NCBI GenBank assembly: GCA_903850745.1
Contig: CAINMH010000012.1
Location: 1-53,872 of the forward strand
Source of the DNA: an uncultured bacterium
Lineage (GTDB): Bacteria > Actinomycetota > Actinomycetes > S36-B12
Length of the DNA: 53,872 bases
Reading direction: 5' to 3'
Part shown: positions 44,491-53,872 of the stretch, piece after piece
Numbering within the stretch: the first letter of the stretch is position 1
Layout of the letters: each line of letters starts with the position of its first letter
Notes under the pieces: generated by a model
What the model saw: the letters and a program-made list of their open reading frames with translations, nothing else
What the model was told of the DNA's origin: nothing
The model's database searches: none
Position numbers and translations under genes: made by a program

Positions 44491-45834
44491 ATGGTCTCCG
44501 ACATTGAAGCGGCACTCAAGGCACGCTGGCCCGAGAACCGCATGGAGCCCGACATCGCCCGCATGGTCGCCCTCATGGACGTCCTCGGTGACCCCCAACT
44601 GTCCTACCCCGTCATTCACGTCACCGGCACTAACGGCAAGACCTCCACGACCCGCATGATCGAGGCACTGCTGCGCTCCAATGGTCTGCGCACTGGCCTC
44701 TACACCAGCCCACACTTGCAGGATGTGCGTGAGCGCATCTGCTTCGACGGTGAGCCGATCGACGAGGAGCGCTTCGCGGAGATCTACGTCGAGACCGCGC
44801 CCTACTTCGACCTCATCGACTCCCGCTCCGAAGCTGAGGGCGGCCCCGCACTGTCCTACTTCGAAGTGCTCACCGCAATGGCGTTCGCTGCATTCGCTGA
44901 CGCACCCATCGACGCGGCCGCAGTCGAAGTGGGCCTGGGTGGCACATGGGACGCCACCAATGTCGTGAAGTCTCAGGTCTCGGTCATCATGCCGGTCGAT
45001 CTCGATCACACCGAGATCCTCGGCGACACTTACGTCGACATCGCCCTAGAGAAGTCCGGCATTATCAAGGCCGGTGCCGCCACCGTGATCGCTGAACAGC
45101 GCGAGGACGTGCTCGACGTGCTGCTCGCGCGCTGCGAAGAAGTCGGCGCCACACCACTACAACAGGGCATCGACTTCGAGGTGCTAGAGCGCATGGTCGC
45201 CTTCGGCGGACAGCAACTCACCCTGCGCGGCCTGACCAGCGTCTACGACGAGATCTATCTGCCGCTCTTCGGCGAACACCAGGCCAATAACGCCGCGTGT
45301 GCCCTCGCCGCAGTCGAGTCCTTCCTTGGCGGCGATCGTCTCGACATTGAGTTCGTGCGCGAAGCGTTTGCTGCAGTGCGCGTGCCGGGTCGACTCGAGG
45401 TGGTGCGCACCAGCCCCACCGTGATCGTCGACGCAGCACACAACCCACACGGTGCTCGCTCGCTCGCCGAAGCGATCGGCGACTCCTTTTCCTTTGAGCG
45501 TCTCGTCGCTGTGGTGTCGATGTTTGAAGGCAAGGACGCCCTGCGCTTCCTCGACGCGTTGTCTTCTGTGGTCGACACCGTCGTCGTGACCCGCAACTCC
45601 TCACCGCGCGCCTTCGACCCTGATGAGTTGGGCGAGATCGCGATCGAGGTGTTTGGTGATGACCGCGTCGAAGTGGTGCCGAACTTTTCCAACGCGATCG
45701 CCCGCGCGGTCGACATCGCCGAAGAAGGTGGCGACTCCTCTATCTCTGGTCTCGGCGTGCTGATCACCGGCTCAGTGGCCACCGCAGGAGACGCGCTCAA
45801 GTTGCTCAAGCGACCGCGAAGGGGTCGGGAGTGA
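44491..45834 (+). CDS. folC: Folylpolyglutamate synthase/dihydrofolate synthase
   Basis: VIHVTGTNGKTSTTRMIEALL; LYTSPHLQDVRERI; VEVGLGGTWDATNVV; VIVDAAHNPHG. Confidence 0.97.
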   Translation: MVSDIEAALKARWPENRMEPDIARMVALMDVLGDPQLSYPVIHVTGTNGKTSTTRMIEALLRSNGLRTGLYTSPHLQDVRERICFDGEPIDEERFAEIYVETAPYFDLIDSRSEAEGGPALSYFEVLTAMAFAAFADAPIDAAAVEVGLGGTWDATNVVKSQVSVIMPVDLDHTEILGDTYVDIALEKSGIIKAGAATVIAEQREDVLDVLLARCEEVGATPLQQGIDFEVLERMVAFGGQQLTLRGLTSVYDEIYLPLFGEHQANNAACALAAVESFLGGDRLDIEFVREAFAAVRVPGRLEVVRTSPTVIVDAAHNPHGARSLAEAIGDSFSFERLVAVVSMFEGKDALRFLDALSSVVDTVVVTRNSSPRAFDPDELGEIAIEVFGDDRVEVVPNFSNAIARAVDIAEEGGDSSISGLGVLITGSVATAGDALKLLKRPRRGRE

Positions 45835-46166
45835 AGGTCCTCGGCGCATTTGTCCTCGGCTTCGAGGTCATCATCGTGCTCTTGTCCATACCCGTCGCCG
45901 TGATGGCCGGGTGGCGCTGGATCGAGATCCCCAATCTCGCCCTCATCATCGGCGGCATCGTGCTCGCGCTCGTCATGGTCGCGGTCGCTGGCACGCTCCC
46001 GCGCCGGGGCGCCGTCATCGCCGGGTGGGTGTTGCAGGTCATCATCGTGCTGACCGGGTTCCTCGTGCCGTTGATGTTCTTCATCGGCGGCATCTTCGCG
46101 CTGTTGTGGTTCTACGCGGTCCGAGTTGGCGGACGTATCGACCGAGCAGATAAGGTCGCGGAATGA
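45831..46166 (+). CDS. DUF4233-type membrane protein
   Basis: Four hydrophobic segments; overlaps folC stop and ndk start, a typical actinobacterial folC neighbourhood. Confidence 0.8.
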   Translation: MKVLGAFVLGFEVIIVLLSIPVAVMAGWRWIEIPNLALIIGGIVLALVMVAVAGTLPRRGAVIAGWVLQVIIVLTGFLVPLMFFIGGIFALLWFYAVRVGGRIDRADKVAE

Positions 46167-46573
46167 CTGAGCGCACCCTTGTCCTGGTAAAGCCTGATGG
46201 CGTCGCACGCGGCCTCGTGGGAGAGGTTCTTGGGCGCATTGAGCGCAAGGGCTTCCGCGTCGTTGCCCTACAGATGCGCACGCTCGAGCGCGCGATCGCC
46301 GAGGAGCACTACGGCGAGCACGCCGACAAGCCGTTCTTTAAGGACCTCGTCGACTTCATCACCTCCGCGCCGCTCGTCGCTGCGGTCATCGAAGGCCCCG
46401 CGGCGATCCTGTCGTGGCGGGCGATGATGGGCGCGACCAACCCGGCCAACGCCGCCCCCGGCACCATCCGTGGCGACTTGGCCACCGAGACACAGAACAA
46501 CGTCACGCATGGTTCTGACTCACCCGAGTCAGCCGCACGCGAGATCGGCCTGTTCTTCCCCGGCCTGGCCTAA
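46163..46573 (+). CDS. ndk: Nucleoside-diphosphate kinase
   Basis: [22 protein letters not shown]...[20 protein letters not shown]. Confidence 0.97.
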   Translation: MTERTLVLVKPDGVARGLVGEVLGRIERKGFRVVALQMRTLERAIAEEHYGEHADKPFFKDLVDFITSAPLVAAVIEGPAAILSWRAMMGATNPANAAPGTIRGDLATETQNNVTHGSDSPESAAREIGLFFPGLA

Positions 46574-46576
46574 CCC

Positions 46577-47911
46577 ATGCGCAAGTTCCCGCTGCTCGCC
46601 GGTGTAGTCACTGGCGCCGCTGCGGGCTACTTGGCATCAAAGCCCTCGCTCATGCCGTGGCCCACTCAAGTGCGCGCGGCCGTCATCGGCGCGTGTGCGG
46701 TCAAGGTTGGCGTCACGACTGCGTGGGCTGTGGGCGGGTTCTGGCTCCCACGTCCGCGTGTTCTTGCGGGTCTTGCCGGCGTCGGTGTTGTTGCGGGTGT
46801 GGGTGGCACACTCGCTGCTCGCAAGGTGCTCGCCGGCTTAGCCACCAAGGGCCGCACGATGGACACCGCATTCGCCCAAGAGCCGATGAGTGCGCATCTG
46901 TCTACTGCGACGAGTTCGTGGCTGGACTACCGCACGGTCGGGCGCGAAGGTGCGCGCTTCTTGCACTCGGTCGTAAGTGCCGAAGACATTGAGCAGGTCA
47001 CTGGTCAGCCTGCAGTTGCCGAACCTGTGCGTGTCTTCGTCGGTGTCGCTTCTGCACCCACAGTGCAAGCACGCGTAGACATCGCGATGGCCGAACTCGA
47101 ACGCACGGGTGCATTCGAACGCAGCACTCTGATCGTCGAAGCTCCCGCGGGCACCGGCTACGCAAACCCGACACCCATCTCTGTTGTCGAAGTGTTGCTG
47201 CGCGGTGACGTAGCGACAGTTGCAGTGTCGTACGGACTGCTTCCGTCGTTCTTGTCACTCGGCAAGGTGCCGCTCGCCGCGCAGACTCAAGCCGCGTTGC
47301 TCGCTGCACTGCGTGCGAAGCTCGCGACCTTGCCACGTCGTCCGCGATTGCTGGTCTATGGCGAGAGCCTCGGTGCTCGCGTGCTGCAGACCGCGATCCC
47401 GGCTGGGTTCCCTGACCTCGATATCAATGGCATCGACGGCGCACTGTGGGTCGGCACTCCCGGCGGCAAACTCAGCGATGTCTTCCACGCCGAGGTGTCC
47501 TCAAGTTCGGTGACAGTCGACCGGCCCGAGCAGCTGCCTGATCTCACGGGCAAACCTCGCCCGCGCGTGTGGTTCTTGGAGCACGACGGCGACCCGATCG
47601 TGCATAACCGTCCGCGCATCGCCGTGCAGCGGCCCGCATGGCTGACCCCAGGTGAGCCCCGCGGCCGCAATGTCCCACCCAAGATGTCGTGGGTTCCGGG
47701 CATCACGTGGCTACAGGTGCTCATCGACACGTTCTTCGCGTCCAATGTGAAGCCAGGCCTCTTTGAGAGCCGTGGCCATGACTACCGGGCCGATCTGGGG
47801 GCCGTGGTCACCGCTGCCTATGACCTCCCTGCAGGTGGGGACATCCCCGCTCGGTTGGAGGAGTTCTTGCGCAAGGCGGAGGTCGCTCGAGCCGCTCAGC
47901 TAGGGGCTTAA
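46577..47911 (+). CDS. Alpha/beta-hydrolase-family membrane protein
   Basis: N-terminal hydrophobic segments; LLVYGESLGARVLQ nucleophile elbow. Confidence 0.8.
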   Translation: MRKFPLLAGVVTGAAAGYLASKPSLMPWPTQVRAAVIGACAVKVGVTTAWAVGGFWLPRPRVLAGLAGVGVVAGVGGTLAARKVLAGLATKGRTMDTAFAQEPMSAHLSTATSSWLDYRTVGREGARFLHSVVSAEDIEQVTGQPAVAEPVRVFVGVASAPTVQARVDIAMAELERTGAFERSTLIVEAPAGTGYANPTPISVVEVLLRGDVATVAVSYGLLPSFLSLGKVPLAAQTQAALLAALRAKLATLPRRPRLLVYGESLGARVLQTAIPAGFPDLDINGIDGALWVGTPGGKLSDVFHAEVSSSSVTVDRPEQLPDLTGKPRPRVWFLEHDGDPIVHNRPRIAVQRPAWLTPGEPRGRNVPPKMSWVPGITWLQVLIDTFFASNVKPGLFESRGHDYRADLGAVVTAAYDLPAGGDIPARLEEFLRKAEVARAAQLGA

Positions 47912-47985
47912 TTCTTCACAGGCGCGAGCATCCCGCCTCTACGCCTACACTATGAGGGTCCGGCGTTACCGCTCGAAGGGTTCTC

Positions 47986-49017
47986 ATGGCGAACAACATG
48001 TCTTTCATCGGTCGCGATATGGCCGTTGACCTCGGCACAGCCAACACCCTTGTCTACGTCCGCGGCCGTGGCATTGTCCTCAATGAGCCCTCCGTGGTGG
48101 CCATCAATCAGAACACCGGCGGCATTCTTGCGGTGGGCTCAGACGCCAAGCGCATGATCGGTCGCACCCCGGGCAACATCGTCGCGATCCGACCGCTGAA
48201 GGACGGTGTCATCGCCGACTTCGAGACGACCGAGCGCATGCTTCGCTACTTCATTCAGAAGGTGCACCGTCGTCGTCACCTCGCCAAGCCGCGTCTGGTC
48301 ATCTGTGTGCCCTCGGGCATCACGGGTGTGGAGCAGCGTGCAGTGAAGGACGCCGGCTACGCAGCGGGTGCACGCAAGGTCTACATCATCGAAGAGCCGA
48401 TGGCTGCCGCAATCGGTTCGGGACTTCCCGTGCACGAGCCGACCGGCAACATGGTGGTCGACATCGGTGGTGGCACAACTGAGGTGGCTGTCATCTCACT
48501 CGGCGGCATCGTCACGAGCATCTCGATTCGTGTCGGTGGCGACGAACTCGACAACGCGATCATTCAGTATGTGAAGAAGGAATACTCACTGATGCTCGGT
48601 GAGCGCACTGCCGAGCAAATCAAAATTGCTATTGGTTCTGCGTTCCCCGCACCCGAAGAACCGCATGCAGAGATTCGCGGACGCGATCTTGTCAGTGGTC
48701 TCCCGCGCACCGTTGTGGTCACGTCGGAAGAGATCCGCCGCGCCATCGACGAGCCGGTTAACGCCATCGTGGACGCGGTGAAGACCACCCTGGATCGCAC
48801 GCCTCCGGAGCTTTCCGGCGACATCATGGACCGCGGAATCGTCCTCACGGGAGGCGGAGCCCTCCTCACGGGCCTCGATGAGCGCCTTCGGCACGAGACC
48901 GGAATGCCCATCCTCATTGCGGATGAGCCACTGAGTTGTGTGGCGCTCGGCTCGGGCAAGTGTGTGGAGGAGTTCGAGGCGCTTCAGCAGGTCCTCATCT
49001 CCGAGCCCCGGCACTAA
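47986..49017 (+). CDS. mreB: Rod shape-determining protein MreB
   Basis: [63 protein letters not shown]. Confidence 0.98.
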   Translation: MANNMSFIGRDMAVDLGTANTLVYVRGRGIVLNEPSVVAINQNTGGILAVGSDAKRMIGRTPGNIVAIRPLKDGVIADFETTERMLRYFIQKVHRRRHLAKPRLVICVPSGITGVEQRAVKDAGYAAGARKVYIIEEPMAAAIGSGLPVHEPTGNMVVDIGGGTTEVAVISLGGIVTSISIRVGGDELDNAIIQYVKKEYSLMLGERTAEQIKIAIGSAFPAPEEPHAEIRGRDLVSGLPRTVVVTSEEIRRAIDEPVNAIVDAVKTTLDRTPPELSGDIMDRGIVLTGGGALLTGLDERLRHETGMPILIADEPLSCVALGSGKCVEEFEALQQVLISEPRH

Positions 49018-49035
49018 CCTCCGGGTCACGCGCGG

Positions 49036-49914
49036 ATGAAGGACTTCAGACGGCTCCGCGTCATCATCGGGGTGCTCATACTCACCTGCGCGACGCTCAT
49101 CGTCCTCACCGTCCGCGAAGACTCCGGTGGTCCGCTGCGCAGTGTCGGCAGCGCGATCTTTGGCCCGTTGGAGCGAGGCGCATCTGCGGTGTTCACTCCC
49201 ATCGGTGGCTTCTTCAGTGATCTGGGTTCCTGGCGAGACTCGGTCGATCGCGTGAAAGAGCTCGAAGCCGAAAACGAAAAACTCAAAGCGCTCGTCGTGA
49301 CGTCGGCCGAAGATCGCGCCCGAGTCGCTGAGCTTGATGCGCTGCTCAAACTCTCTGCTGCTGGTCAGTACCGCATGGTCCCGGCGCAGGTCATCGCGAT
49401 CGGTCCGCGGCAGGACTTCGCATGGACCGTGACGATTGATGCAGGCTCGCGCGATGGGCTCGGAGTCGACATGACAGTCGTCAACGGATCCGGACTTGTG
49501 GGTCGGGTCGTGTCAGTTGGTGAAACCACTGCGACAGTCGCGTTATTGATCGACGCCACGACGTCGCTTGGTGGTCGCATCGCGCAGTCGCAGGAGATCG
49601 GCATCGTGTCTGGCACCGGTGCTCAATACGAGTTGCAAATGCAGATCCTTGACCCACTCGCTCCGGTGGATGCAGGCACGGCTGTGGTGACGTTCGGGTC
49701 AGAAGGCGGACGCCCGTACGTCCCTGGCGTGCCCATCGGTGTCGTGACTGAGGTCAAGGGCTCACCGGGACAACTCGCGCGCATCGCGGTCCTGCGTCCG
49801 TACGTCGACATGTCGACTCTCGATCTCGTGGGCGTAATCACCGAGCCGCCGAGAGTGGATCCGCGAGATGCAGTGCTGCCGAGTGCGACGCCAGTGCCTT
49901 CGAGCCCCTCATGA
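49036..49914 (+). CDS. mreC: Rod shape-determining protein MreC
   Basis: N-terminal TM, coiled-coil ELEAENEKLKALV, VIAIGPRQDFAWTVTIDAGSRDGLGVDMTVVNGSGLVGRVV. Confidence 0.96.
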   Translation: MKDFRRLRVIIGVLILTCATLIVLTVREDSGGPLRSVGSAIFGPLERGASAVFTPIGGFFSDLGSWRDSVDRVKELEAENEKLKALVVTSAEDRARVAELDALLKLSAAGQYRMVPAQVIAIGPRQDFAWTVTIDAGSRDGLGVDMTVVNGSGLVGRVVSVGETTATVALLIDATTSLGGRIAQSQEIGIVSGTGAQYELQMQILDPLAPVDAGTAVVTFGSEGGRPYVPGVPIGVVTEVKGSPGQLARIAVLRPYVDMSTLDLVGVITEPPRVDPRDAVLPSATPVPSSPS

Positions 49915-50417
49915 TCCGCAAAAGTGCGCTCGTTGCGTTGTTCATCCTCGCGGGAGTGACCTTAGAAGTGGTCGTCTTTGGTCGTATCCCGTTGCCGGGT
50001 GCGACTCCTGACCTCGTGGCTGTCATCGTCGTCTCGCTTGCCCTCGCGTTTGGCCCGCGCACCGGGGCGCTCGCGGGCTTCTTTGGCGGTCTGGCCATCG
50101 ACATTGCCCCGCCTGCTGACTCACCGATTGGGGTGTCCGCGCTGGTGCTGAGTGTCGCTGGGCTGCTCGTGGGGCTGGCCTCGGACCCGGGGGAGCGCTC
50201 GGCGCTGGCTAGCATCGGATTGGCTGCGGGCGCCTGCGCGGCGACCTTGTTGGTGTCGGCCATGGTGCTGGGGCTGGTGGGCAGCCCGCGGGTGGCGTGG
50301 GCGGATTTGGGCATTCTCCTCGTGACCACTGCTGCATATGGCGCAATTCTGGCCGCCTTTGTGATCCCGTTCACACTTCGGGTCTCACGCATTGGCCAGC
50401 CTCCGGTGCGGATCTAA
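49911..50417 (+). CDS. mreD: Rod shape-determining protein MreD
   Basis: Multi-TM; ATGA overlap with mreC; PDLVAVIVVSLALAFGPRTGALAGFFGGLAIDIAPP. Confidence 0.93.
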   Translation: MIRKSALVALFILAGVTLEVVVFGRIPLPGATPDLVAVIVVSLALAFGPRTGALAGFFGGLAIDIAPPADSPIGVSALVLSVAGLLVGLASDPGERSALASIGLAAGACAATLLVSAMVLGLVGSPRVAWADLGILLVTTAAYGAILAAFVIPFTLRVSRIGQPPVRI

Positions 50418-50499
50418 CGCGGGTGCATGTCGCTTCTGGTCTGCCATGGCTGGCCGGTTCGGCGTACCGTGTACCGGTGAGGCATAACGGAGCGGGCTC

Positions 50500-52659
50500 G
50501 TGAGCGACCGTTCCAATCTGCGCCTGGTCGTCTTGGGCGTCCTCGTCTTCTCCCTGCTGTGCACGCTGGGTGCCCGCTTGGTCTACCTCCAGCTCGTGGC
50601 GGGGGAGTCGTTCAAGGCCCAGGCGGTCGACAACTCGACCCGCGATCTGGTGACCCCGGCTGTGCGCGGATTGATTCTCGATCAAGATGGTCGGCCGCTC
50701 GTGGCCAATCGTGTGTCGTTGGTTGTCTCCGTCGACCGGGCGGCCCTGCGCAAGCAAGACGACGATGGAGCTGCGGTCTTGCAGCGACTCGCGGATGCGC
50801 TCGGCACCACACTCGCTGATATTCAAGGTCGGTTGCTCAACTGCGGCACCGAAGGCGCGCCGCCGCTGCCGTTGTGTTGGAACGGTTCGCCCTATGAAGC
50901 GGTGCCGGTTGCCAAAGACGTACCCGATCGACTTGCGTTGCAGATTCTCGAACGGAGTACAGATTTCCCCGGAGTCACGGCCCAGTTGCGCGCGGTGCGC
51001 GAATATCCCACTCCGTACGGCTCTAACGCCGCACACCTACTGGGCTACATCGGGCCCGTCACCGCCGAGCAATTAGAAGCGCAGGGCGACTCCACCGAAA
51101 TCTCGCGTTTGCGTGCGACTGACCTAGTGGGACGAAGCGGACTTGAGGCGCAGTACGACACCGAATTGCGCGGGATCCCCGGAGTGACAACCGTCAATGT
51201 CGATCAAGGTGGACGCGTGGTGGGGTCGGCCGAAAAGAGCCCACCGCAGGCAGGCAACTACGTCGTCACGAACATCGATGCGCCACTGCAGGCCGTGGTC
51301 GAACGCGAATTGCGCTCCGCCATCGATCGCGTGCGCGCGCAGGGCGGCGCCGGTGAGTCTGGCGCGGCTGTAGTTGTCGACACCACCAACGGCCACGTGC
51401 TGGCGATGGCGAGTTATCCGACCTACGACCCCACCATCTGGGTCGGTGGCATCTCCACGACTGATTTCCAGGAGTTGATGGATTCGAAGGGCTTGAGCTC
51501 CAACGCCTGGCAGGGTGCGTTGCCGCCGGGATCTACCTACAAAGTGTTCACCACCGCTGCGGCTATCGATCAGGGCTTCTCCGAGACGAAGGACTACAAG
51601 TGCCCGGCCGAATATCGCATCGGTCCGCAGGTCTTCCGCAACTCTGACTCGATTGGCTACGGCAGGATCTCGCTGGCGCGTGCGCTTGAGGTCTCGTGCA
51701 ACACCGTGTTCTACGGACTAGGTGATGAGATCTGGAAGTCGTTTGGTGGCTATGACACACCCGTCGATTCGATCGACCCCATCGCGCAGGCAGCAGAGGC
51801 ATTCGGGTTGGGCGCTGAGTCCGGTATCGATTTGCCGGCTGAGCGCGCTGGACGCGTCCATAGCCCGTTGTCGAAGCGCCTGAACTGGGAGCAGAACAAA
51901 GACACCTGGTGTGCAGATGCATCGTCGGGCTACCCGGAAGTGCGCCTGACTGATCCGAAGAAGGCTGACTACTTCACTGCTTTGGCGGTTGAGAACTGCC
52001 AGGACGGTTTCCGCTGGCGCCAAGGTGACGCGGTTAACGCCTCCATTGGTCAGGGCGATACCGCAACGACTCCATTGCAACTGGCCATGGCGTACGCAGC
52101 GATCGCCAATGGCGGCACGTTGTGGCAGCCACAGATTGCTCGCGGCATTCTCTCGGCGACCGGCGAAGTGGTGAAGGAGTTTGCGCCAGTCTCGCGCGGT
52201 CAGGTCGATGTGTCGCAGGGAGCGATTACGTTCCTGCAGAACTCGCTTCCGGGTGTGCCCGTCAATGGCACCGCGGCGCCCGCCTTCAAGGGATTCCCGT
52301 TGGCGCAGATTCCGGTTGCGGCGAAGACTGGTTCGGCGCAGATCTCGGGCAAAGACCAGACCGCATCATGGATGGCTGCCTATGCGCCCGCCAATGCGCC
52401 GCGCTATGCCGTGGTCATGATGGTCACCCAAAGTGCGACTGCGTCGGGCACCAGTGCGCCGGGCGTACGCAACATCATCGAGTCGTTGTTCGGTGTGAGT
52501 GGCAGGACGGTTGATCAGGCGAAGAGCGTCTTCCCTGATGGTCAGCCTGCGGTGGGAATGCCGCGTCTTTCTGCTGATGGCACACCTGCAACGCCCGAGG
52601 ACGGCGAAGTGCCCACCAGTCTCGGTGGCGTGATTCCGACGATGGTGCGACGTGACTGA
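50500..52659 (+). CDS. mrdA: Penicillin-binding protein 2
   Basis: RGLILDQDGRPLVANR; LPPGSTYKVFT (SxxK); VSCNTVFYGLGD (SxN); AAKTGSAQ (KTG). Confidence 0.95.
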   Translation: MSDRSNLRLVVLGVLVFSLLCTLGARLVYLQLVAGESFKAQAVDNSTRDLVTPAVRGLILDQDGRPLVANRVSLVVSVDRAALRKQDDDGAAVLQRLADALGTTLADIQGRLLNCGTEGAPPLPLCWNGSPYEAVPVAKDVPDRLALQILERSTDFPGVTAQLRAVREYPTPYGSNAAHLLGYIGPVTAEQLEAQGDSTEISRLRATDLVGRSGLEAQYDTELRGIPGVTTVNVDQGGRVVGSAEKSPPQAGNYVVTNIDAPLQAVVERELRSAIDRVRAQGGAGESGAAVVVDTTNGHVLAMASYPTYDPTIWVGGISTTDFQELMDSKGLSSNAWQGALPPGSTYKVFTTAAAIDQGFSETKDYKCPAEYRIGPQVFRNSDSIGYGRISLARALEVSCNTVFYGLGDEIWKSFGGYDTPVDSIDPIAQAAEAFGLGAESGIDLPAERAGRVHSPLSKRLNWEQNKDTWCADASSGYPEVRLTDPKKADYFTALAVENCQDGFRWRQGDAVNASIGQGDTATTPLQLAMAYAAIANGGTLWQPQIARGILSATGEVVKEFAPVSRGQVDVSQGAITFLQNSLPGVPVNGTAAPAFKGFPLAQIPVAAKTGSAQISGKDQTASWMAAYAPANAPRYAVVMMVTQSATASGTSAPGVRNIIESLFGVSGRTVDQAKSVFPDGQPAVGMPRLSADGTPATPEDGEVPTSLGGVIPTMVRRD

Positions 52660-53818
52660 GGGATATCGCACGACGTTCAAGCGTCGGCAGATGAGTCTGA
52701 GTTCGAGTCAGCGCAATCCGTACTGGCGCCGACTCGACTGGGTGCTGATTGGTGCCTCGTTGAGTGCGTCGTTATTGGGTTGCGTGCTGGTGTGGTCTGC
52801 TGGCCGGTCTGATCTCGCCGAGGACCCGTTGTATTTCCTCAAGCGTCACGTAATTTATCTCGTGGTCGGGCTGGCTCTGGCCCTGTTGGTCTCGCGCATT
52901 GATCACCGGCTGATGCGGGCGTACACCCCGGTCGTCTACGGCGCGAGTCTGCTCGGGTTGCTCCTGGTCTTTTCGCCGTTGGGCTACACCATCGGTGGCG
53001 CGCGTGGGTGGTTCAAACTGCCGATGGGCATCACGTTGCAGCCTGCAGAGTTTGCGAAAGTCGCCATCATCTTGATGCTGGCGATGATGCTGTCGGAGAA
53101 GCGCGACGCTGAAAGTGCACCGCGTGATCGAGATGTGCTGTTTGCCTTGCTTGTTGCGGCTGTGCCCTTGGGGCTCGTGCTTCTACAAAACGACACGGGC
53201 ACAGTGCTGATCATGGGCACGATCATCGTGGCGATGGTTGCCGTCTCGGGTGCGCGCACTCGTTGGGTTGCGGGGATGCTCGCGGCTGCTGTGACGCTGG
53301 GTGTGCTTGCTGTTCCGTTGGGGTTGTTGAAGGACTATCAAATTCAGCGGTTGACTGCGTTTGTCGATCCAACCGCCGAGGCCTCTGCTGGCTCATACGC
53401 GGTCAATCAAGCAGCCATCGCGATTGGCGGCGGTGGGGTCTCAGGACAGGGGTTGTTCTCGGGCACCCAGACTCAAGGCGGCTTTGTGCCGGTCAACGAG
53501 AGTGACTTCATCTTCTCCGTCGCCGGTGAGGAGCTTGGCTTCATTGGTGCGGTGCTGATCTTGGTGTTGATGGCTGTCATCCTCTGGCGAGGCATACGCA
53601 TCGCACTGAAGGCGCAGGATCTATTCGGTCGACTGGTCGCGACTGGAGTCGTGGCGTGGTTGGCCTTCCAGATGTTCGAGAACATCGGGATGAACCTCGG
53701 CATCATGCCCGTGACAGGTGTGCCGCTGCCGTTTGTGTCGTTCGGCGGTACCTCAATGATCGCCACGTGGCTAGGAATCGGCCTGTTGCTCAACGTCCGA
53801 ATCCACTCCGACAACTAA
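52652..53818 (+). CDS. rodA: Peptidoglycan polymerase RodA (SEDS)
   Basis: Multi-TM SEDS protein; GARGWFKLPMGITLQPAEFAKV; NESDFIFSVAGEELGFIGA; PLPFVSFGGTSMI. Confidence 0.96.
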   Translation: MTEGYRTTFKRRQMSLSSSQRNPYWRRLDWVLIGASLSASLLGCVLVWSAGRSDLAEDPLYFLKRHVIYLVVGLALALLVSRIDHRLMRAYTPVVYGASLLGLLLVFSPLGYTIGGARGWFKLPMGITLQPAEFAKVAIILMLAMMLSEKRDAESAPRDRDVLFALLVAAVPLGLVLLQNDTGTVLIMGTIIVAMVAVSGARTRWVAGMLAAAVTLGVLAVPLGLLKDYQIQRLTAFVDPTAEASAGSYAVNQAAIAIGGGGVSGQGLFSGTQTQGGFVPVNESDFIFSVAGEELGFIGAVLILVLMAVILWRGIRIALKAQDLFGRLVATGVVAWLAFQMFENIGMNLGIMPVTGVPLPFVSFGGTSMIATWLGIGLLLNVRIHSDN

Positions 53819-53825
53819 CCTCCTC

Positions 53826-53872
53826 GTTGCTGACTTGTGGCAACACCCAATTCTTTGTTGCTGACTTGTGGC
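53826..53872. repeat. Two direct copies of gttgctgacttgtggc, 31-bp period, at the window edge
   Basis: gttgctgacttgtggc at 53826-53841 and 53857-53872. Confidence 0.8.

Noticed and set aside
45255-46208. 317-aa minus-strand ORF opposite folC/DUF4233
   Set aside because: Shadow ORF; folC has clear catalytic motifs on the plus strand

Overview
Actinobacterial-type, fairly GC-rich chromosomal window in two parts. The right part (about 41.9-53.8 kb) is a conserved core block: valS (-), folC, DUF4233, ndk, an alpha/beta-hydrolase-family protein, mreB, mreC, mreD, PBP2 (mrdA-like) and rodA. The left and centre (about 1-41.8 kb) are accessory. They contain one intact-looking toxin-antitoxin pair and remnants of another; a truncated Abi-like gene; a DUF222/HNH endonuclease; a candidate HEPN plus Cys/His-cluster protein; a RecB-like nuclease/helicase fusion (TM0106 type); a VWA protein with a dual-specificity-phosphatase fragment; a tightly overlapping three-gene operon (uncharacterised 465-aa protein, double-HKD PLD protein, SNF2-like helicase); and an excisionase-like HTH gene followed by a hairpin-rich stretch that may be a structured RNA. 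They also contain two large secreted Fn3/RCC1 proteins flanking a protein with a phage Mu-F-like Cys/His signature, and an hsdR-hsdS-hsdM type I R-M operon followed by a GIY-YIG-like gene. The best candidates for something undescribed are the three-gene PLD/SNF2 operon (13.6-19.8 kb), the hairpin-rich region at 22.2-22.43 kb, the R-M-linked GIY-YIG-like gene, and the seven-repeat, Cys-paired RCC1 architecture. All family assignments were made by reading motifs; no database search was run.
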